64,000 bases of DNA. It comes from Carposina sasakii. Its lineage: Eukaryota > Arthropoda > Insecta > Lepidoptera > Carposinidae. Where the stretch lies: NCBI GenBank assembly GCA_014607495.2, contig CP053154.1, positions 7,750,001 through 7,814,000 on the forward strand, read 5' to 3'. The translations under genes were made by a program, and so were the position numbers. Every line of letters begins with the position of its first letter. Within the stretch, counting starts at the first letter, position 1. The notes under the pieces are model-generated. The model saw only the letters and a program-made list of their open reading frames with translations. It was not told the origin of the DNA and ran no database searches. This document shows, piece after piece, positions 44,012 to 56,589 of the stretch.

Positions 44012-44479
44012 CAGGGTGTGTGTGACAGTCAGTCAAATACTGAGATACTGAACAAGTACCATTGTTTTGAGTTATACGACAGTGTTATTACTCGCAGGGA
44101 ATTAATTTTTGATTTGATTATACGCAATGTTTGCTTTCCGCGCTGTTTGTATCGGACGATCCTGTGACTAGATAAATAGGCTTATTGGTTATAGTGTGAT
44201 ACATTGCTGTTTTTTGGATCACTTGTGAATCTCCATTAGGGTTGATCAGTTATTTGAACTTTTTTGAGGGCAACTTTTTTGAAAATCATCTTTCGGTAAA
44301 AACCAAAATATTTTTAAGTATTTATCTAAGGCCTAATTAAACGAACTAAACAACATTTTCCTGAAAATGTGAAAAAATGTCGGAAAATTTTGGAATTTTC
44401 TTGCTTCAGTGTTTTCCTCCTCAGAATCATGGTTTGAAGTTAAAGTATCAATATTTGCCTGGCTGTCACAAACACCCTG
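44012..44479. repeat. MITE family B, complete copy
   Basis: CAGGGTGTGTGTGACAGTCA to TGGCTGTCACAAACACCCTG, with TA on both sides. 468 bp, no open frame. Confidence 0.75.
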
Positions 44480-45181
44480 TATAAAAATAACACCTTAGGC
44501 TACCAAGCTTACACGGACCAAATTGCAGCTGGCAAACTTAATCTTTTTGTATACATAAATATTTTTTTAATCTATCCTTTGAAATACTTACCTGTATAAT
44601 TCTTGATTATCAAACAAACCGGTTAGGTTCATAATGATAAAACTTTCATGGACCTATAGCTTTCGTAAAATGCAAACACCACTCACAAGTGTCCCATTCA
44701 TTCGTTTTATGAGCGCTATTACCTACTACAACTTTGTATGCGCTTTTAAAGATGTTCACCGGACGAAGTCGTGTGACTGTTATTTACTTCTTTAGATATT
44801 ACATTTTATATTACTTTGTTGGTAACGCATAATAAAATAGTTAATACACATAAAATTATTCCGTTACTGTAAGTGATAGCTTAGATAATTCTATGGTTTA
44901 GTGCCACTTGTAGTAAATGCTAGATAAACATAAACAGAAAGAGCAGGCATGAGTACCAGATTTTCGTAAATCTAGGTTTATGTAACAATATTATTGAAAA
45001 AATGTCTTGCATTTTTGCGTAGGATGCATTTTGGTATGTACCTATATTTCTTGAGGAGTGTAAGTGAGTTATCAATTCTTTAGAATTCCCAAAAAAACCT
45101 ACGAGAACGAAAAAAAGGGAATTCTCAAGTTTAAACGTACAGTGCATAAACGATCACAATGATAAAATTGTACTATATTAG
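44480..45181. other. No gene seen
   Basis: AT-rich; no supported feature. Confidence 0.4.
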
Positions 45182-45182
45182 T

Positions 45183-46074
45183 AGGGGAGAGTTGGATATT
45201 ACCGCGGTTGATAATTCCGCGCATCAGCATATATCAAAAACTATCCACTAGTTTTGCGATACAGTGCATAAACATCGAAGCTCGACATGCCTACACCCTA
45301 CCCCGCGCATCGCCGGTACTTTCCGGGCGACGATGGAAACAGCATGTCTTGCAGAAGTTTTTTCCGTCATTCTTTATAAAATTTCGTACATACTTTTGAT
45401 AAGAGGTAAGTGATACTGTGTTATTACAATACTTTGATACCATAAATTTTTAAAGCTTATACAATGTAGAATCAATGTTACTTATACTTTTTACATACTT
45501 TAAACTTTTCAATATTATTTGAAAGTTAAAAATTAAAATGGCCAAGTTTGACAATATCGCGCCGACGACGAAATTATCAACTATGAAAAAAACATACATA
45601 CAAATCAACATAGTATAATTCAATTTTATTTTCGTTTTAAATGGATAAAACATGGGATATAGAAAATATGAACATTTCATTAAAATAATAATGATTAAAG
45701 AATTCAAGATTTACTTACATATATCGTCATACTTTATATAGGCAGTGATCTAATTTTTCAAACAGGATTTGGGTACCCTTAGGGTTTCCTTAACTTTTTG
45801 TAAAAAATCTTTGATTCGTACCTACTCATTTTTTATTATTATTTTTTTGGTTACTTACTCATTTATATGGGTACTATTTCATCAAACCTAAGCACGGTAT
45901 TATAGAACCAGTTTGACAATAACACGCTTCTAAAGGTCTTTATATTTTTACAATAATTAATTTCTATTTCAACTTTCTACTAATTATTGCATTTTGTTTA
46001 ATTTAATATCAAACGTTTTCCTAATTATGGACCCAAGTCCTTAGGGGCTCGGTAATATCCAACTCTCCCTTAAT
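45183..46074. mobile_element. Non-autonomous DNA element, GGGAGAGTTGGATATTACCG ends
   Basis: GGGGAGAGTTGGATATTACC at 45184 is exactly inverted as GGTAATATCCAACTCTCCC at 46051-46070. The 890-bp interior has no transposase. The superfamily cannot be told because the flanking duplication is unclear. Confidence 0.65.
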
Positions 46075-46417
46075 ATTTGCAGTGCACCTTTTCTTCTGCC
46101 AGCCTATTTATATTATCTTGTCTTACGGAATACATAAGAGCAGTATCGGTGTACCTTTATGGCGCAGGCGCAATAAAAGTGCGTTTGACACGTGTTTTCA
46201 GTATAAAATAAGATATACTCAATGTACTATATCCGTGTGGTGTCAGCATAGAATAGCCCCATCTTTACTTTACTTCAAGTGGTAAATTATGACAAACTTT
46301 GGTTCACTGCTTAAGATTTCAATTATTAGTTACTTAACTATCCAATATCCATATAGATATAATAGTGCGATGAAAGATTTCGGATCAATACATACAATGT
46401 AATTGTATGGCTACGTG

Positions 46418-46672
46418 GTGCCGGCAGAGTAGAATTCGTACCACCCCACGTCTGCCCGAGGGTATCGTACGAGGCGATTAAGGGTTTCCGGGGGATGGGC
46501 AGCAGCACCTCCCGTGTTGACAACATAGTCCAAAATACAAACTGCGGTCACCAACCCGCCTGCCCAGCGTGGTGACTATGGGCAAATGCCCCTCATGGCA
46601 GTCTTGTGGCGTGCCCTGGGGGAGGCCTACGTCCAGTAGTGGACTGCAATAGGCTGATGATGATGAATGATG
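46418..46672 (+). mobile_element. LINE-derived or SINE 3' segment
   Basis: Plus-oriented copy of the repeat at 30120-30362. Contains CGAGGCGATTAAGGGTTTCC and GGCCTACGTCCAGTAGTGGA, ending in AATAGGCTGATGATGATGA. Confidence 0.7.
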
Positions 46673-48938
46673 TGGAAACTAAAGCTTTACCTGTTACCTA
46701 ACCTTTTTTCGCAAATGAGATAGGTAGTAAATTTGTATTATAAATGTATTAGTTAATAATTAATAATACATACATAATCAAAGTTATAGAAAAAAATTCT
46801 GAGGCCCTTGCTTACTTTTCGCGCAAAATTAGGCACCTATTAATTTCTTATACGCACGTACCTGTAAATACATACGAGTACATTAAAAGTTTCTCCTAGG
46901 GTTTTAAGTAGATACTTAAGTTGGTGGGGTACGAGTACCCGGGGTACGATATGGATATGATACACGATTAGTATACGACATATAAGTATAGTTATCAAGA
47001 GATACGACCGATGTTTTACGGTGTTATGTCTGCAGATCGTATGCTAATAGTATTGTTTAGACTAAAGGTGGAAGCTGGATATTTATGCGCTGGTTCCGAG
47101 AGAAGCGCGCTCTGAACTTTAATATTGACAACTTTGTAACCCGGACTTTGATGAAAGCGACGGTAAACACACATGCTGCACTTTATTACCGGCTTTAAAG
47201 ACACACTAAATTAAACGATAATTGAACTACTAAAGAAAATTATTTTACGCACACATTTTCCATTCCATTTTAATTACTTCTCGGTCAATTAGATTATATT
47301 GTTTATTGTGCTTTAAATAAATTTTATATAAAGGCGAAGGTAAATCACTATCTACCTATATATAGCCCTTGTGCCATCCATCCACGAAATTCCCCAATCC
47401 CCAAATAGTAAAATCGAGCTTTATATATATTAGCTTTTGTACCAAAAATGTACGGATAACATTTTTGTTGACTTGATATTTAAGTCTTTTGTTTTAAATT
47501 TATCATTGGCCATTGTAAGATTTTGACAAACCGGACCCGTATCGATAAGTCCGATAGTGCATTAGTAGGTAACGGTAGTCAGTATAGGGGTTTATAAAAG
47601 GGCGGAGTGTAGCAAGAGCACGTAGGTGCACAATAATCATATGCCCTTGTGGGAAGGCAATAAAATAGACATTAGTCAAACGGCTCAATGGTCCTACGCG
47701 CTGTCTGACGTGTTTTAGTTTGATTATTTTGTTTTTCATAAGTTCACTTTCACAGAAATATTTGTGATTGTTCTACTAATTCTATAGAATTGTATATAAC
47801 CGTAGTGCACCGAAGTCTTAGCGACTCATGTGCGAGCGACTTTTGATATAAAACGTGGCAATGTTCGTTATGTATCTTCCTAATCAAAGCGGTAGATCAA
47901 ATTTAATTTAAGAAAATTGTTCAAATTATCGCAATGCCATTCAACAATAATGACTTAATTTTAATTTAATTTATATATATTTTAGGAAGACATACAGACA
48001 GATTAATTTTATAAGTCGTCTTGATTTTACAAGATTCGCAATGAGGGCGGGCGGGTCCTATTATAATAATCTATCACAAGGTTTGCACGTGATTGAGATT
48101 TACTCTTCCTATCTAAACGTTTAATTTATATACCCTTAAGTAATGTATCTCTCTATTTATGTATTGTTCATGTTTTATTTATAGGCATCCGATTCGTCAA
48201 TAACCTGTCGGCGCCGGGAAACCGCGAAACCTGACGCCATGACCGTTCGTTACGCAATGTTGTGTAAATATAAACAAGTATGGTAATGTATCATACGCAT
48301 TTGCGGTTTCACTCGAAGTATTAACACTGAAAAGGAGAGAATTGGATTATTAGATCATTGTCACGGGGCTTCTACTAATTACTTAATTACACTTTAAAAA
48401 GCTATCGCTTGATTGATGGATGAGATAATTTTTTGCGCCATAGTCACATGGCAAGGGTTCTCTCTACCTCTTAGATGACTTGAAAATAAGAATATTACAA
48501 TATATAATGAATATAACGATAAGTGAAGGTCCTGTGTGTTGTTTTGATACTTAATTTATTAAAATATAAAATTCCTCGAAAGATTAAAATTAAGTATTTA
48601 TATTCATTATAACGATTATGCCACGCCCTATAATTAATCAAATTGGCAAAAAAAGTTACCCATTGTCAATAAGAGGAGCCGCCCCGAGATGCACCGAGCT
48701 TGCACCCAGGATTCTCGGCTAAAAATAGCTCCAAACAACTAACAGGAGCGTGGGCCTGACCCGGTTACGTTAATCCAGAGATTTGTTTGAGATATCAGGC
48801 CTAACGATACCTTTATGAATGGTTCCTGAGTCAGGCAACCAACCATTATGACTTTGCTTGTAGATCGCAGCGGAGAAACCGAGAAATTTTAACCTAGTTA
48901 TAATTTATATTACTATTATGGATTGTATAATATGTAGA
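46673..48938. other. Gene-poor stretch
   Basis: AT-rich. A CG-richer patch at 48200-48240 and another at 48660-48780 have no open frame with splice sites that I can support. Confidence 0.35.
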
Positions 48939-49178
48939 TGTATGTTGGTAGTGGCCCTGCCTGCGACGCCATAGGTCCTGGGTTCGAATCCCGGTAGGTG
49001 CAAACATTGATGTGATGAATATCGATGTTTGTTTCCGAGTCATGGATGTTTATGTACTTATCTATCTATTTATATACCGTTGCTTAGTACCCACGACACA
49101 AGACCTCAGGGATCTTAGTGTGGGACTAGGTCAATGTGTTGTGAAGTGTGTGAATATTTATTATTGTTATTATATAGG
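48939..49178 (+). mobile_element. tRNA-derived SINE copy
   Basis: The B box GGGTTCGAATCCCGG is intact at 48981-48995, with an A-box-like TGGTAGTGGCCC about 35 bases before it. The body and trinucleotide tail match 1739-1978. The tRNA-like part lacks a full cloverleaf, so this is not a tRNA gene. Confidence 0.8.
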
Positions 49179-49214
49179 CTTAGCTCCAATCCTGCAATAC
49201 TATTATATTAGGTA

Positions 49215-49375
49215 CTAGTGAACGCCCGCGACTCCGCCCGCGTGGACTGCAGAAAAACAAAATGTCAAAATTATCCGGGATGAAAAGTATCCTATGTCCG
49301 CCTCCTGGTTTTAAGCTACCTTTCCACCAATTTTTAGCCAAATCGGTACAGCCGTTCTTGAGTTTAGTTTAGTTA
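49215..49375 (+). mobile_element. RTE-like LINE 3' fragment
   Basis: GAACGCCCGCGACTCCGCCC and TCAAAATTATCCGGGATGAAA place it in the same family as 4447. Confidence 0.6.
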
Positions 49376-49381
49376 TACATA

Positions 49382-49891
49382 CAGGTGATTTTTCGTTGCC
49401 ACCCTTAACGAAGGAAGGAACGAATTACTCTTGAAACAAAGTAAGTTTCTGCAAACGCTTCTGGGAAAAGATGTAATTTTTTTTTCTAAAAATTTTTTAA
49501 TTACTTGATTGGGCAAAATTTATAGTTGTTTATGCTAGTTTTTTCATAGATAGATATTAATTATTTCTTTAAAAAATCTTCGTAAAAAGTATTCGTCAAT
49601 GTGCATCTATGCAGAAAAACGCAGTCTATTTACCCAACTTTGGACACTAATATTTTAGCTTCCATGGAGAAAAATGATCGTAATTATGACGAAATTCCAT
49701 AGTTATCGGAAACGTTGACGACCAAAAAACATCCTGTATTAGTTTATTTATAGACAGATATTAATTATTTCTCGTGAAATAATCTTGCTACGCGCGTCTA
49801 CACACACGGTATGCTTCCATGAAGAAAAATGATCGTGATGATGAGATTCCGTGGTATCCGGGAACGTTGACGACCAAAAAACACTCTGTAT
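49382..49891. repeat. MITE family C, one copy plus a partial
   Basis: First copy 49382-49736 (CAGGTGATTTTTCGTTGCCA to AAAAAACATCCTG, TA on the right). A shorter part of the same family follows at 49741-49891 and ends ACCAAAAAACACTCTG. Confidence 0.65.
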
Positions 49892-52426
49892 AGTAACCAC
49901 CTAATTTTTATCAGTTTTTCTGTTCCACAGCTTCGCTCCGCTCCAATGGACAGGCAGAAATTAAAGTCAGCAAGTCAGTAAAAAACAAAATTAGCGCCAG
50001 TCATTCTAAACTTTTATTCATTATTTCAAAGGATATATCTATGTATAAAGAAAAAAGCTAAATATATTGTCCATTGTTTCAGAGACGCAAAGTGAAACCT
50101 GTTATTCAGTTTCGGTGACATTGTGTCACGTCTGCTATAATGTTTACGAGTCCGTGCGTGCATCTTGCCCTACGGCTCCACGCTGGGCAGGCGTGATGCA
50201 TCCTAAACAAATGGGCTAACTGGCCAAGCTATAAATCGTAATGACGCCGATCCAAGACACGTGTACCAATCACACTTTGTTATTGTTTGTTTCGTAAGAT
50301 TGTTCTGTGGGAAATTTCACGATGTAACTTAAATTTCTACCTATCTATTAGCTAGATATTAGTTAGGAGTAAAAGTAAATTGCCTAAAAACCTTTGCTGT
50401 TAGCTTTCTACATTACTTGCTACTTAGAGACCAACCTATCTAAAATAATAATAATAATATAATAATAATTTATTTTACAAAACACAATTATACAATAAGC
50501 GCACTGAGATTAATATAAATTGAGGTATAGTAAATTAAAGGGACAATAAAAAAATATGCGCGGTACAAACGCTGCTGTCTACCTAGGATTTAATCTGTTC
50601 TTGTAGACATCAGTGCCCTCCTCGACATTATAAATACATAGGTAGAGTATATAAAACAATAAGTACTTAAGTGCACCAAATATGCTCTACAAGACTGTTT
50701 TATCTAAAAAAATAACATTAAATCTTATCCTATCAGAAATACATTGCACACCAAACCAACTTATTCTAACATGCGTGTGTGTGTGTGTGTGCGTTTAAGT
50801 GTATGAATCATTATTATAATATTATCTTACTACTCTCAATAGAGCTTCCGTTTGTCCATAAGTAAGGTTCTGAAGAAATTTTGAAACTGTCTTTTTGCAT
50901 AGGTAATATTTTAAGGGTTGCAAGTTAAGTTCTTTATTTAGTTTATTATAGAGGTAACCTCCCAGAAAATATTCACTCTTCCCTCTTTTTTCAATAAATC
51001 AGTATAGATAAATAACCCATTAGGCGAATCGTGATAAGAAGTAAGCGTTTAGGAGATCCTATTTGGAGTACAAGCTGGGTGGAGCATGGCTATGGATAAG
51101 ACAGGCGAAGAACTAGCAACATACTCGTATGTCACTGATATTTTACATCCGGCCTTGCAATGTCAAACAAACATGATTATAGGATCTCCTTCGCAGCAGT
51201 TTTGGTTACCTTTAACTTTAGATCTTACCATGGATTGTAACCGTGTCTATTATGTATCCTTAGGTACCAAAGACATTGAGTAATCTACTTTTTGCTACTT
51301 TTCCAATGTCTTGGTACTTCTTCGCAGTTTCTTGTTCTTCTGTCAGTTTGTTAGATGCTCTCATAAATGACTTTAATATAATATCCTCTATCTAAAACTC
51401 AAAAGTAAGTATATTATGCTCTTTCTCTTCAGTATTAAATCTGCACTTAGTAATATTTTGCGTGAAATATTTATTGGATTTCGTATATCTAATAAATTAG
51501 TTTTGAGGTTTATATCAAAAATATTTGTTCAAACTGAAAGATAATAAATAAAGATTTATTAAATACTAGAGAGTTATCACATTTAGTAATGAAAGTGGAT
51601 AGGAAAGTCAAGTACTAAGCATCTTGGTACCTATCTATATCTAAGAGAAGTCTTCAATACGAGTATTAGCCAAAAGCATCTTTATGACATGTACTTGCTA
51701 GCAATCTTCATAAAATTCTTTGAGAAAATCTTCATAAAACCATAAAATTGTTATTACCATTGCACAGTAAATTATCTAGGTACTTATCAGCTATATGGAA
51801 GGAGGTATGTAAGAAAGTAAAGGTTCGTATACAGAGTACATCGGTATATGCCAGTAAATTAAACTTTTCCGATTAGGTTTGTTGAATTAAAAAAGAAAGA
51901 AAGAAAACGTTTAATTTTCGCCACACACACACATAAAAAATTACAAGCTAAAATATATAAAGTGGGTATAATACCGTAATCAATGCATATAGGTACTATA
52001 CATCAAAACATTATACACATATATACATATACATACACACATTATAAATCAATCACAAAACATAAAAAATAACATAAAAATTCCAAAAGTCATCAAAAGT
52101 AGACAATATAAAAGTGCGACGAAAAATTGGTCGCCACTCACTCAGCATAATGTTATATATAGCATGAGATGCTATAACGCTGGTCTTCCGTGTCGCCAGT
52201 AAACTTGCCTAATGGACAAGTCGTAAATAATATAAAACTAAAGACAATATACAACAACAATACGAATAGAAACACAACACAAAATAAGCTACTTTCTTAC
52301 AAAGCTTACAAATAAAAACGTAACAATACAAATTAAAAACGCTCCACAAATTAGTTACTACGCGACACAAAATTAGTTACTCACGTAGGTAAGTACTACT
52401 AAGTACATGAAGATATTCAATTTTTT
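49892..52426. other. Gene-poor stretch with simple repeats
   Basis: (AAT)n tracts near 50445-50470 and (TG)n near 50775-50793. An unrecognised ORF at 51086-51283 has no start context or splice support. Nothing else seen. Confidence 0.35.
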
Positions 52427-52512
52427 TTTTGGATTACTTGTGACTCTTGATTAGGGTTAATAAAGTTTTTGAACTTTTTTCAGGGAAACTTTTTTTTTAA
52501 TCATATTTTTTT
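52427..52512. repeat. MITE family B fragment
   Basis: GATTACTTGTGACTCTTGAT..GGGTTAATAAAGTTTTTGAAC corresponds to the middle of the copies at 36050 and 44012. Confidence 0.5.
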
Positions 52513-52514
52513 AC

Positions 52515-53330
52515 TTAATATATTCTATAAATACTGTGGCGGTTCAGCACACCGAACGTTAGGGTAGCTAAGTGTAGATTGTGACGCGATTTCATTTTTA
52601 AAATGTTTACACTATTTAAGAACGGTGTTACGTGGGAGCGAGGTGGAATGGGGAAACAGTATCGTGCGCATGCATTCTGCACTCTTTGTACCATGCGGTG
52701 AGTTTTTTTATAAAGACAAGACCCATAAACAGTAATACAGAAGTTTAATCTCGACAGTACCAAATATTCACACAACTTGACACGCATATCGACACTCAAG
52801 AATTGTCTAATACCATAGAGGACCCTAAGTCAATAAAAGCAACTTCGCGTTAACTCAACTACGTGCTTTTCAAACCGTAAATTTCCCTCAAATAAAAGTC
52901 CTAAATTTTTCGCTTCTTCAACTGGCTCAATCTTTAAACCATTTATACGTATATCTGGCTTATAATCTTTTATTTTAGCAACCTGGAGGTTAGATCCTAG
53001 CACAATATATTTTGACTTGGAAGGGTTTAAGTTTAATTTATTTTTACAGGCCCACAATGAAATACCTTCAAGGTCGTCATTGATTTGTTTTATACTACTA
53101 TTAAAATTTTTAAGATCTATTGATAGATAGATTTGTAAATCATCTGCATATATATGATACTTACAGAATTGATTTAGTTATGTCTGATGCATATAAAATA
53201 AAAAGTAAAGGGCCCAGTATGGATCCTTGTGGTACACCCCTTTCAATTTAGAATTATTAGCAAGGTAATAAAATACCTTGAAAGAATCCACTTTTGGAAG
53301 ATTATCTGATTGAGCTTGCACAAAACCAAC
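52515..53330 (-). pseudogene. Non-LTR reverse transcriptase fragment (CR1/Jockey-like)
   Basis: On the minus strand the RT motifs appear in order: VDSFKVFYYLANN, a GV-x-QGSILGPLLFILYA block, YADDLQ (near 53132-53150), WACKNKLNLNPSKSKYIVLG, NLGLLFEGNLRFEKHV and the C-terminal RVQNACARYCF region. Frameshifts split it into at least three frames. Endonuclease and the finger/palm start are missing. Dead copy. Confidence 0.8.
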
Positions 53331-53650
53331 TTTATTAGTACTTATACGAGTATATTAAGTACGTTTTAAACTTGAATAACGCAAATAAATACGAAATAAT
53401 AACAACACCAACCGCGTCACCGCTTGCCGCTCAGTCGAATCGTGAAGACTGCCGACTGCGCAGGCATCGTGACGTCACATGCACCTTCGTACATTGGCTT
53501 TTAGCGGCAGGAAGGCTACATGTTTATTACTTAATATCTTCGTAATTAATGGGCCGATTTGGATAATTCAAAAAGATATAACTTTCTTATGTCATATAGA
53601 ATAACGTGGATACCAGTTATATTGAATTTGCTATAACTGTACTGATCCTC
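53331..53650. other. No gene seen
   Basis: A GC-richer patch near 53400-53510 has no supported coding content. Confidence 0.35.
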
Positions 53651-53725
53651 ATTGGCGCGGAGAGCAAATATTACTGATAATCAAATCAAAAATGCATTTC
53701 TTGCGAGTTGTAACACTGTTGTGAT
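53651..53725 (-). repeat. MITE family B fragment, inverted
   Basis: TTGGCGCGGAGAGCAAATAT and CTGATAATCAAATCAAAAAT match the inverse of the copy at 36050. Confidence 0.55.
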
Positions 53726-54609
53726 TAACTTAAACAGCGGTGAATCTTTATTACTTCTAATATTAAAACAGACAAGATTACCTTCTAACTCGCAAGATAC
53801 ATCCATTGCTATGAAATTATTTTTGTTGAAAGTATTATTGTTTTTCAGGCGCCCCTTTTGTACACACTCTTCGAAGATGCCCCTTCTCGCCACATTTTGT
53901 GCATTTATAACTAGAAAAACGGCAAGTGGATTTATAATGGGATGTAAAACCACATACAGTACATTTATTCGCTTCCGCTTCTCACAAAGCGAATAGTTCA
54001 ACCGCCGGCGCCGCCGGCCCAATGCCGCATGGAGTTGCACTGCATGCGCCGCCCGCGACTCCGTCGCTGCTGCGCCTAGCTGCGGAGCGCGCAATGCGTA
54101 CTGTCTGGGCCATTTCTAGGGCCCTATTGAACGTTACTTTAGCCTCGTCTTCTGCAAATAGATGCTCACGTTCCTTATCATTTATTTAGGATGAAACGAT
54201 CTCGGATGACGGTTTCTAACTCTCCTTTGAAGTTGCAATGCTGAGCCAACTGGCGGATGCGAGCAGCCCAATCTGCTAGACTCTCCCCCGAATATTGCTC
54301 AGTTTTGTAGAAGGAATACCGCTCCGCGAACACACACCGCTTCGTGGAAAAATGAGTTTCCAAACATACCAGCAGCGCAAACGTACTCAATATTGTCTAT
54401 CTTCGCAGGAAATACATCGTTGCAATTGTAAAGGTTTCTTCAGCTAAAGATGTTAAAAGAATTGCACGTCGTTTGACTTTATCAGTAATGACATTGTCAT
54501 CCGATAAACCATTTGCTATACAATATTGCAAAATTCTTATTTTAAAGGATCCCCATTGCTGTGAATTATGGTCAAAGTTTAACGTGCCGCCGAATAATCC
54601 ATGTGCCAT
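53700..54609 (-). pseudogene. Ty3/Gypsy-type gag relic
   Basis: It starts at ATG 54609 (MAHGLFGGTLNFDHN). The capsid-like part is broken by frameshifts: residues such as LETHFSTKRCVFAERY and SLADWAARIRQLAQHCNF mark the retrotransposon gag domain. Two zinc knuckles follow near 53860-53965, CTVCGFTSHYKSTC and CTKCGEKGHLRRVC, both C-x2-C-x4-H-x4-C. Downstream it runs into a MITE fragment, and protease and polymerase are absent. LTRs were not identified. Confidence 0.75.
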
Positions 54610-56580
54610 TGCGTACTATATTGCGTAAATTCGTATTCCTCGTCGCCAAAAATATATTATGTATACAAGGAAACTAGGAAAATCGTGTTACCACACTGAC
54701 GTTTATAAATATAAGAGAGAACCTAAATACACCATAAGTGCGTATTTTTGTTTTTTTTTTATAATCTTTTTCTTCATAAAACTATTTGTTTAATCGGAAT
54801 CGGATCATAGGGATCATCTTATCTCTACCTAGGGATCATCTTGCCCATAGGGGTGTATAAGATGATTACATTGTAAGATTTAAAAAAAAGATATTTTAAA
54901 AAATGAAATCTTAAAGTCTGGTTTTGAGTATGAGTAAAGTTAGATAGATACATATACTAGAAGTAATCGCCTTTATTTTTGGTTTAACTTGAATGATTTG
55001 CGTTTTATAGCGATTCCCGCTTAAAGGGGATCATCTCGTACTACTTTCCCCTAAATAGGTACTAAGTAGTTGGAGTTAAGTTACTTCAATTTGTTAATCC
55101 TCTTATACCTTTAAACCGCACTAGGCGGATAAACTAAGGGTTTTTGATATCTACCGTGTTATTACAAAATAATTCAAATATTGTTTAAGCTAAGCGTGCC
55201 CTAAATTTGGCAGAAATGCCATACGTTTTGCTGTCAAATGTCATATTTAAATAAAGTCTAACTTTAGGCGCTCTTTTGTAATAACACCGCTAGTGTTTTT
55301 TAGAAATTAACAGTAACATGCTATATGTATGTACTTCAATAAATAAAATATAAAAAAACGAATTACACTATTCCTAAGAAAACTATCTATGCGACTCTGA
55401 GCTGTCCGGCCGTGGGAGGTCACAAAGTTTCGATAGATAAAATGATAACACAGCCAGGAATTGCATTGTAAATGCATACTATTAATTATTATCTAAATTA
55501 CTTAATTATCTGAGAAAGTTTGAAGGTCAAGATCGAACTATCATAGATCCATATAATAAATATATATTGTTTATTGTTTCTAATAACAGGCAGCTATTTA
55601 CCTACCTACGCACGTTTTATGTCAGTATGCAGTGTACTATGTTGCATTTTGGCATAACGTATCGTACTAACAACCACTTTCAATAACCGATCTCGAGAGA
55701 TTTTTTGCATATTTCAGATTAAATTTTCCATTGTTTTCATACAAAATTTCAAATTTGGAATTTATCCGAGATTCTCTATGATTTCTAGTATTGAAATTGG
55801 CCGTAAATTAACAAATTTAATGTGCTTACTTATAGATTGATTACTTCTATCAATAGGCATCCGACCAGAGAGAGAGCCTCTGCCCCGAAATGAGAAAATA
55901 ATGAGAAGTCAATGTACCTACCAATAACTTATTTTCTTTACAACGAACATGTCCCAAACTCTACTTATAATATAAAATAATCTTTCTGTCATTGAAAGTC
56001 CAGTCAGATTAATATTAGATTTTAATATATCTCTGTAGGTATATAAAATATCAATACGACTTTTTGTCCCCTCGCGCCCTTGAATCCATCTCTCAACTGG
56101 CCGTAGTTCTGCAGAAAGCGACCAAAGCCATTTTTGGCCAAAATGAGTTAGCTATGCCAACACAAACTAGATTTTTTGCTCTATATTCTGGTAAAATCGA
56201 CTGTTTTTTAGCACTAAATTTAGCAGATAAATTGCTGAAAACGATCAACAAGAAAAACAAGTGTTAAATAAGTTAAAAGCAGCCACCTTGGTCGAGTTGG
56301 TCTGATTGGAGAACTATTCTTCAACTAAAATATGTATCTTTAAATCTGCAGAATACAGCCATTTCACTCGGTCGGTTTTGGTAATAACCTATAGTACTAA
56401 TGTTCACAATATTTTATTCTGCATAAAACGACTACGTAGATGGTCGCCTACTTCGATTTAGGTTTTCCCTTCGTCCCGTAATTTGGTCGTATTTTGCTTT
56501 TAATATTTAGTAATCCACATAGAACTTTGTTGTCATTCCATGTTCGGCTCGTACCTATATTCCTCTATGCTTATAGTTGC
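54610..56580. other. Gene-poor stretch
   Basis: A GGGATCATCTTGCCC/GGGGATCATCTCGTACTAC repeat pair near 54830-55050 suggests a decayed MITE. No gene is supported. The frame at 56064-56267 could be a remnant of the BEL element that follows. Confidence 0.35.
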
Positions 56581-56589
56581 TCCAGATTT

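Noticed and set aside
47585..47640. TATA-type promoter at TTTATAAAAGGGCGG
   Set aside because: The motif is good, but no downstream exon or open frame could be linked to it on either strand.
48960..49000. tRNA gene suggested by an intact B box
   Set aside because: No acceptor stem or full cloverleaf. The sequence continues into a SINE body repeated at 1.74 kb.
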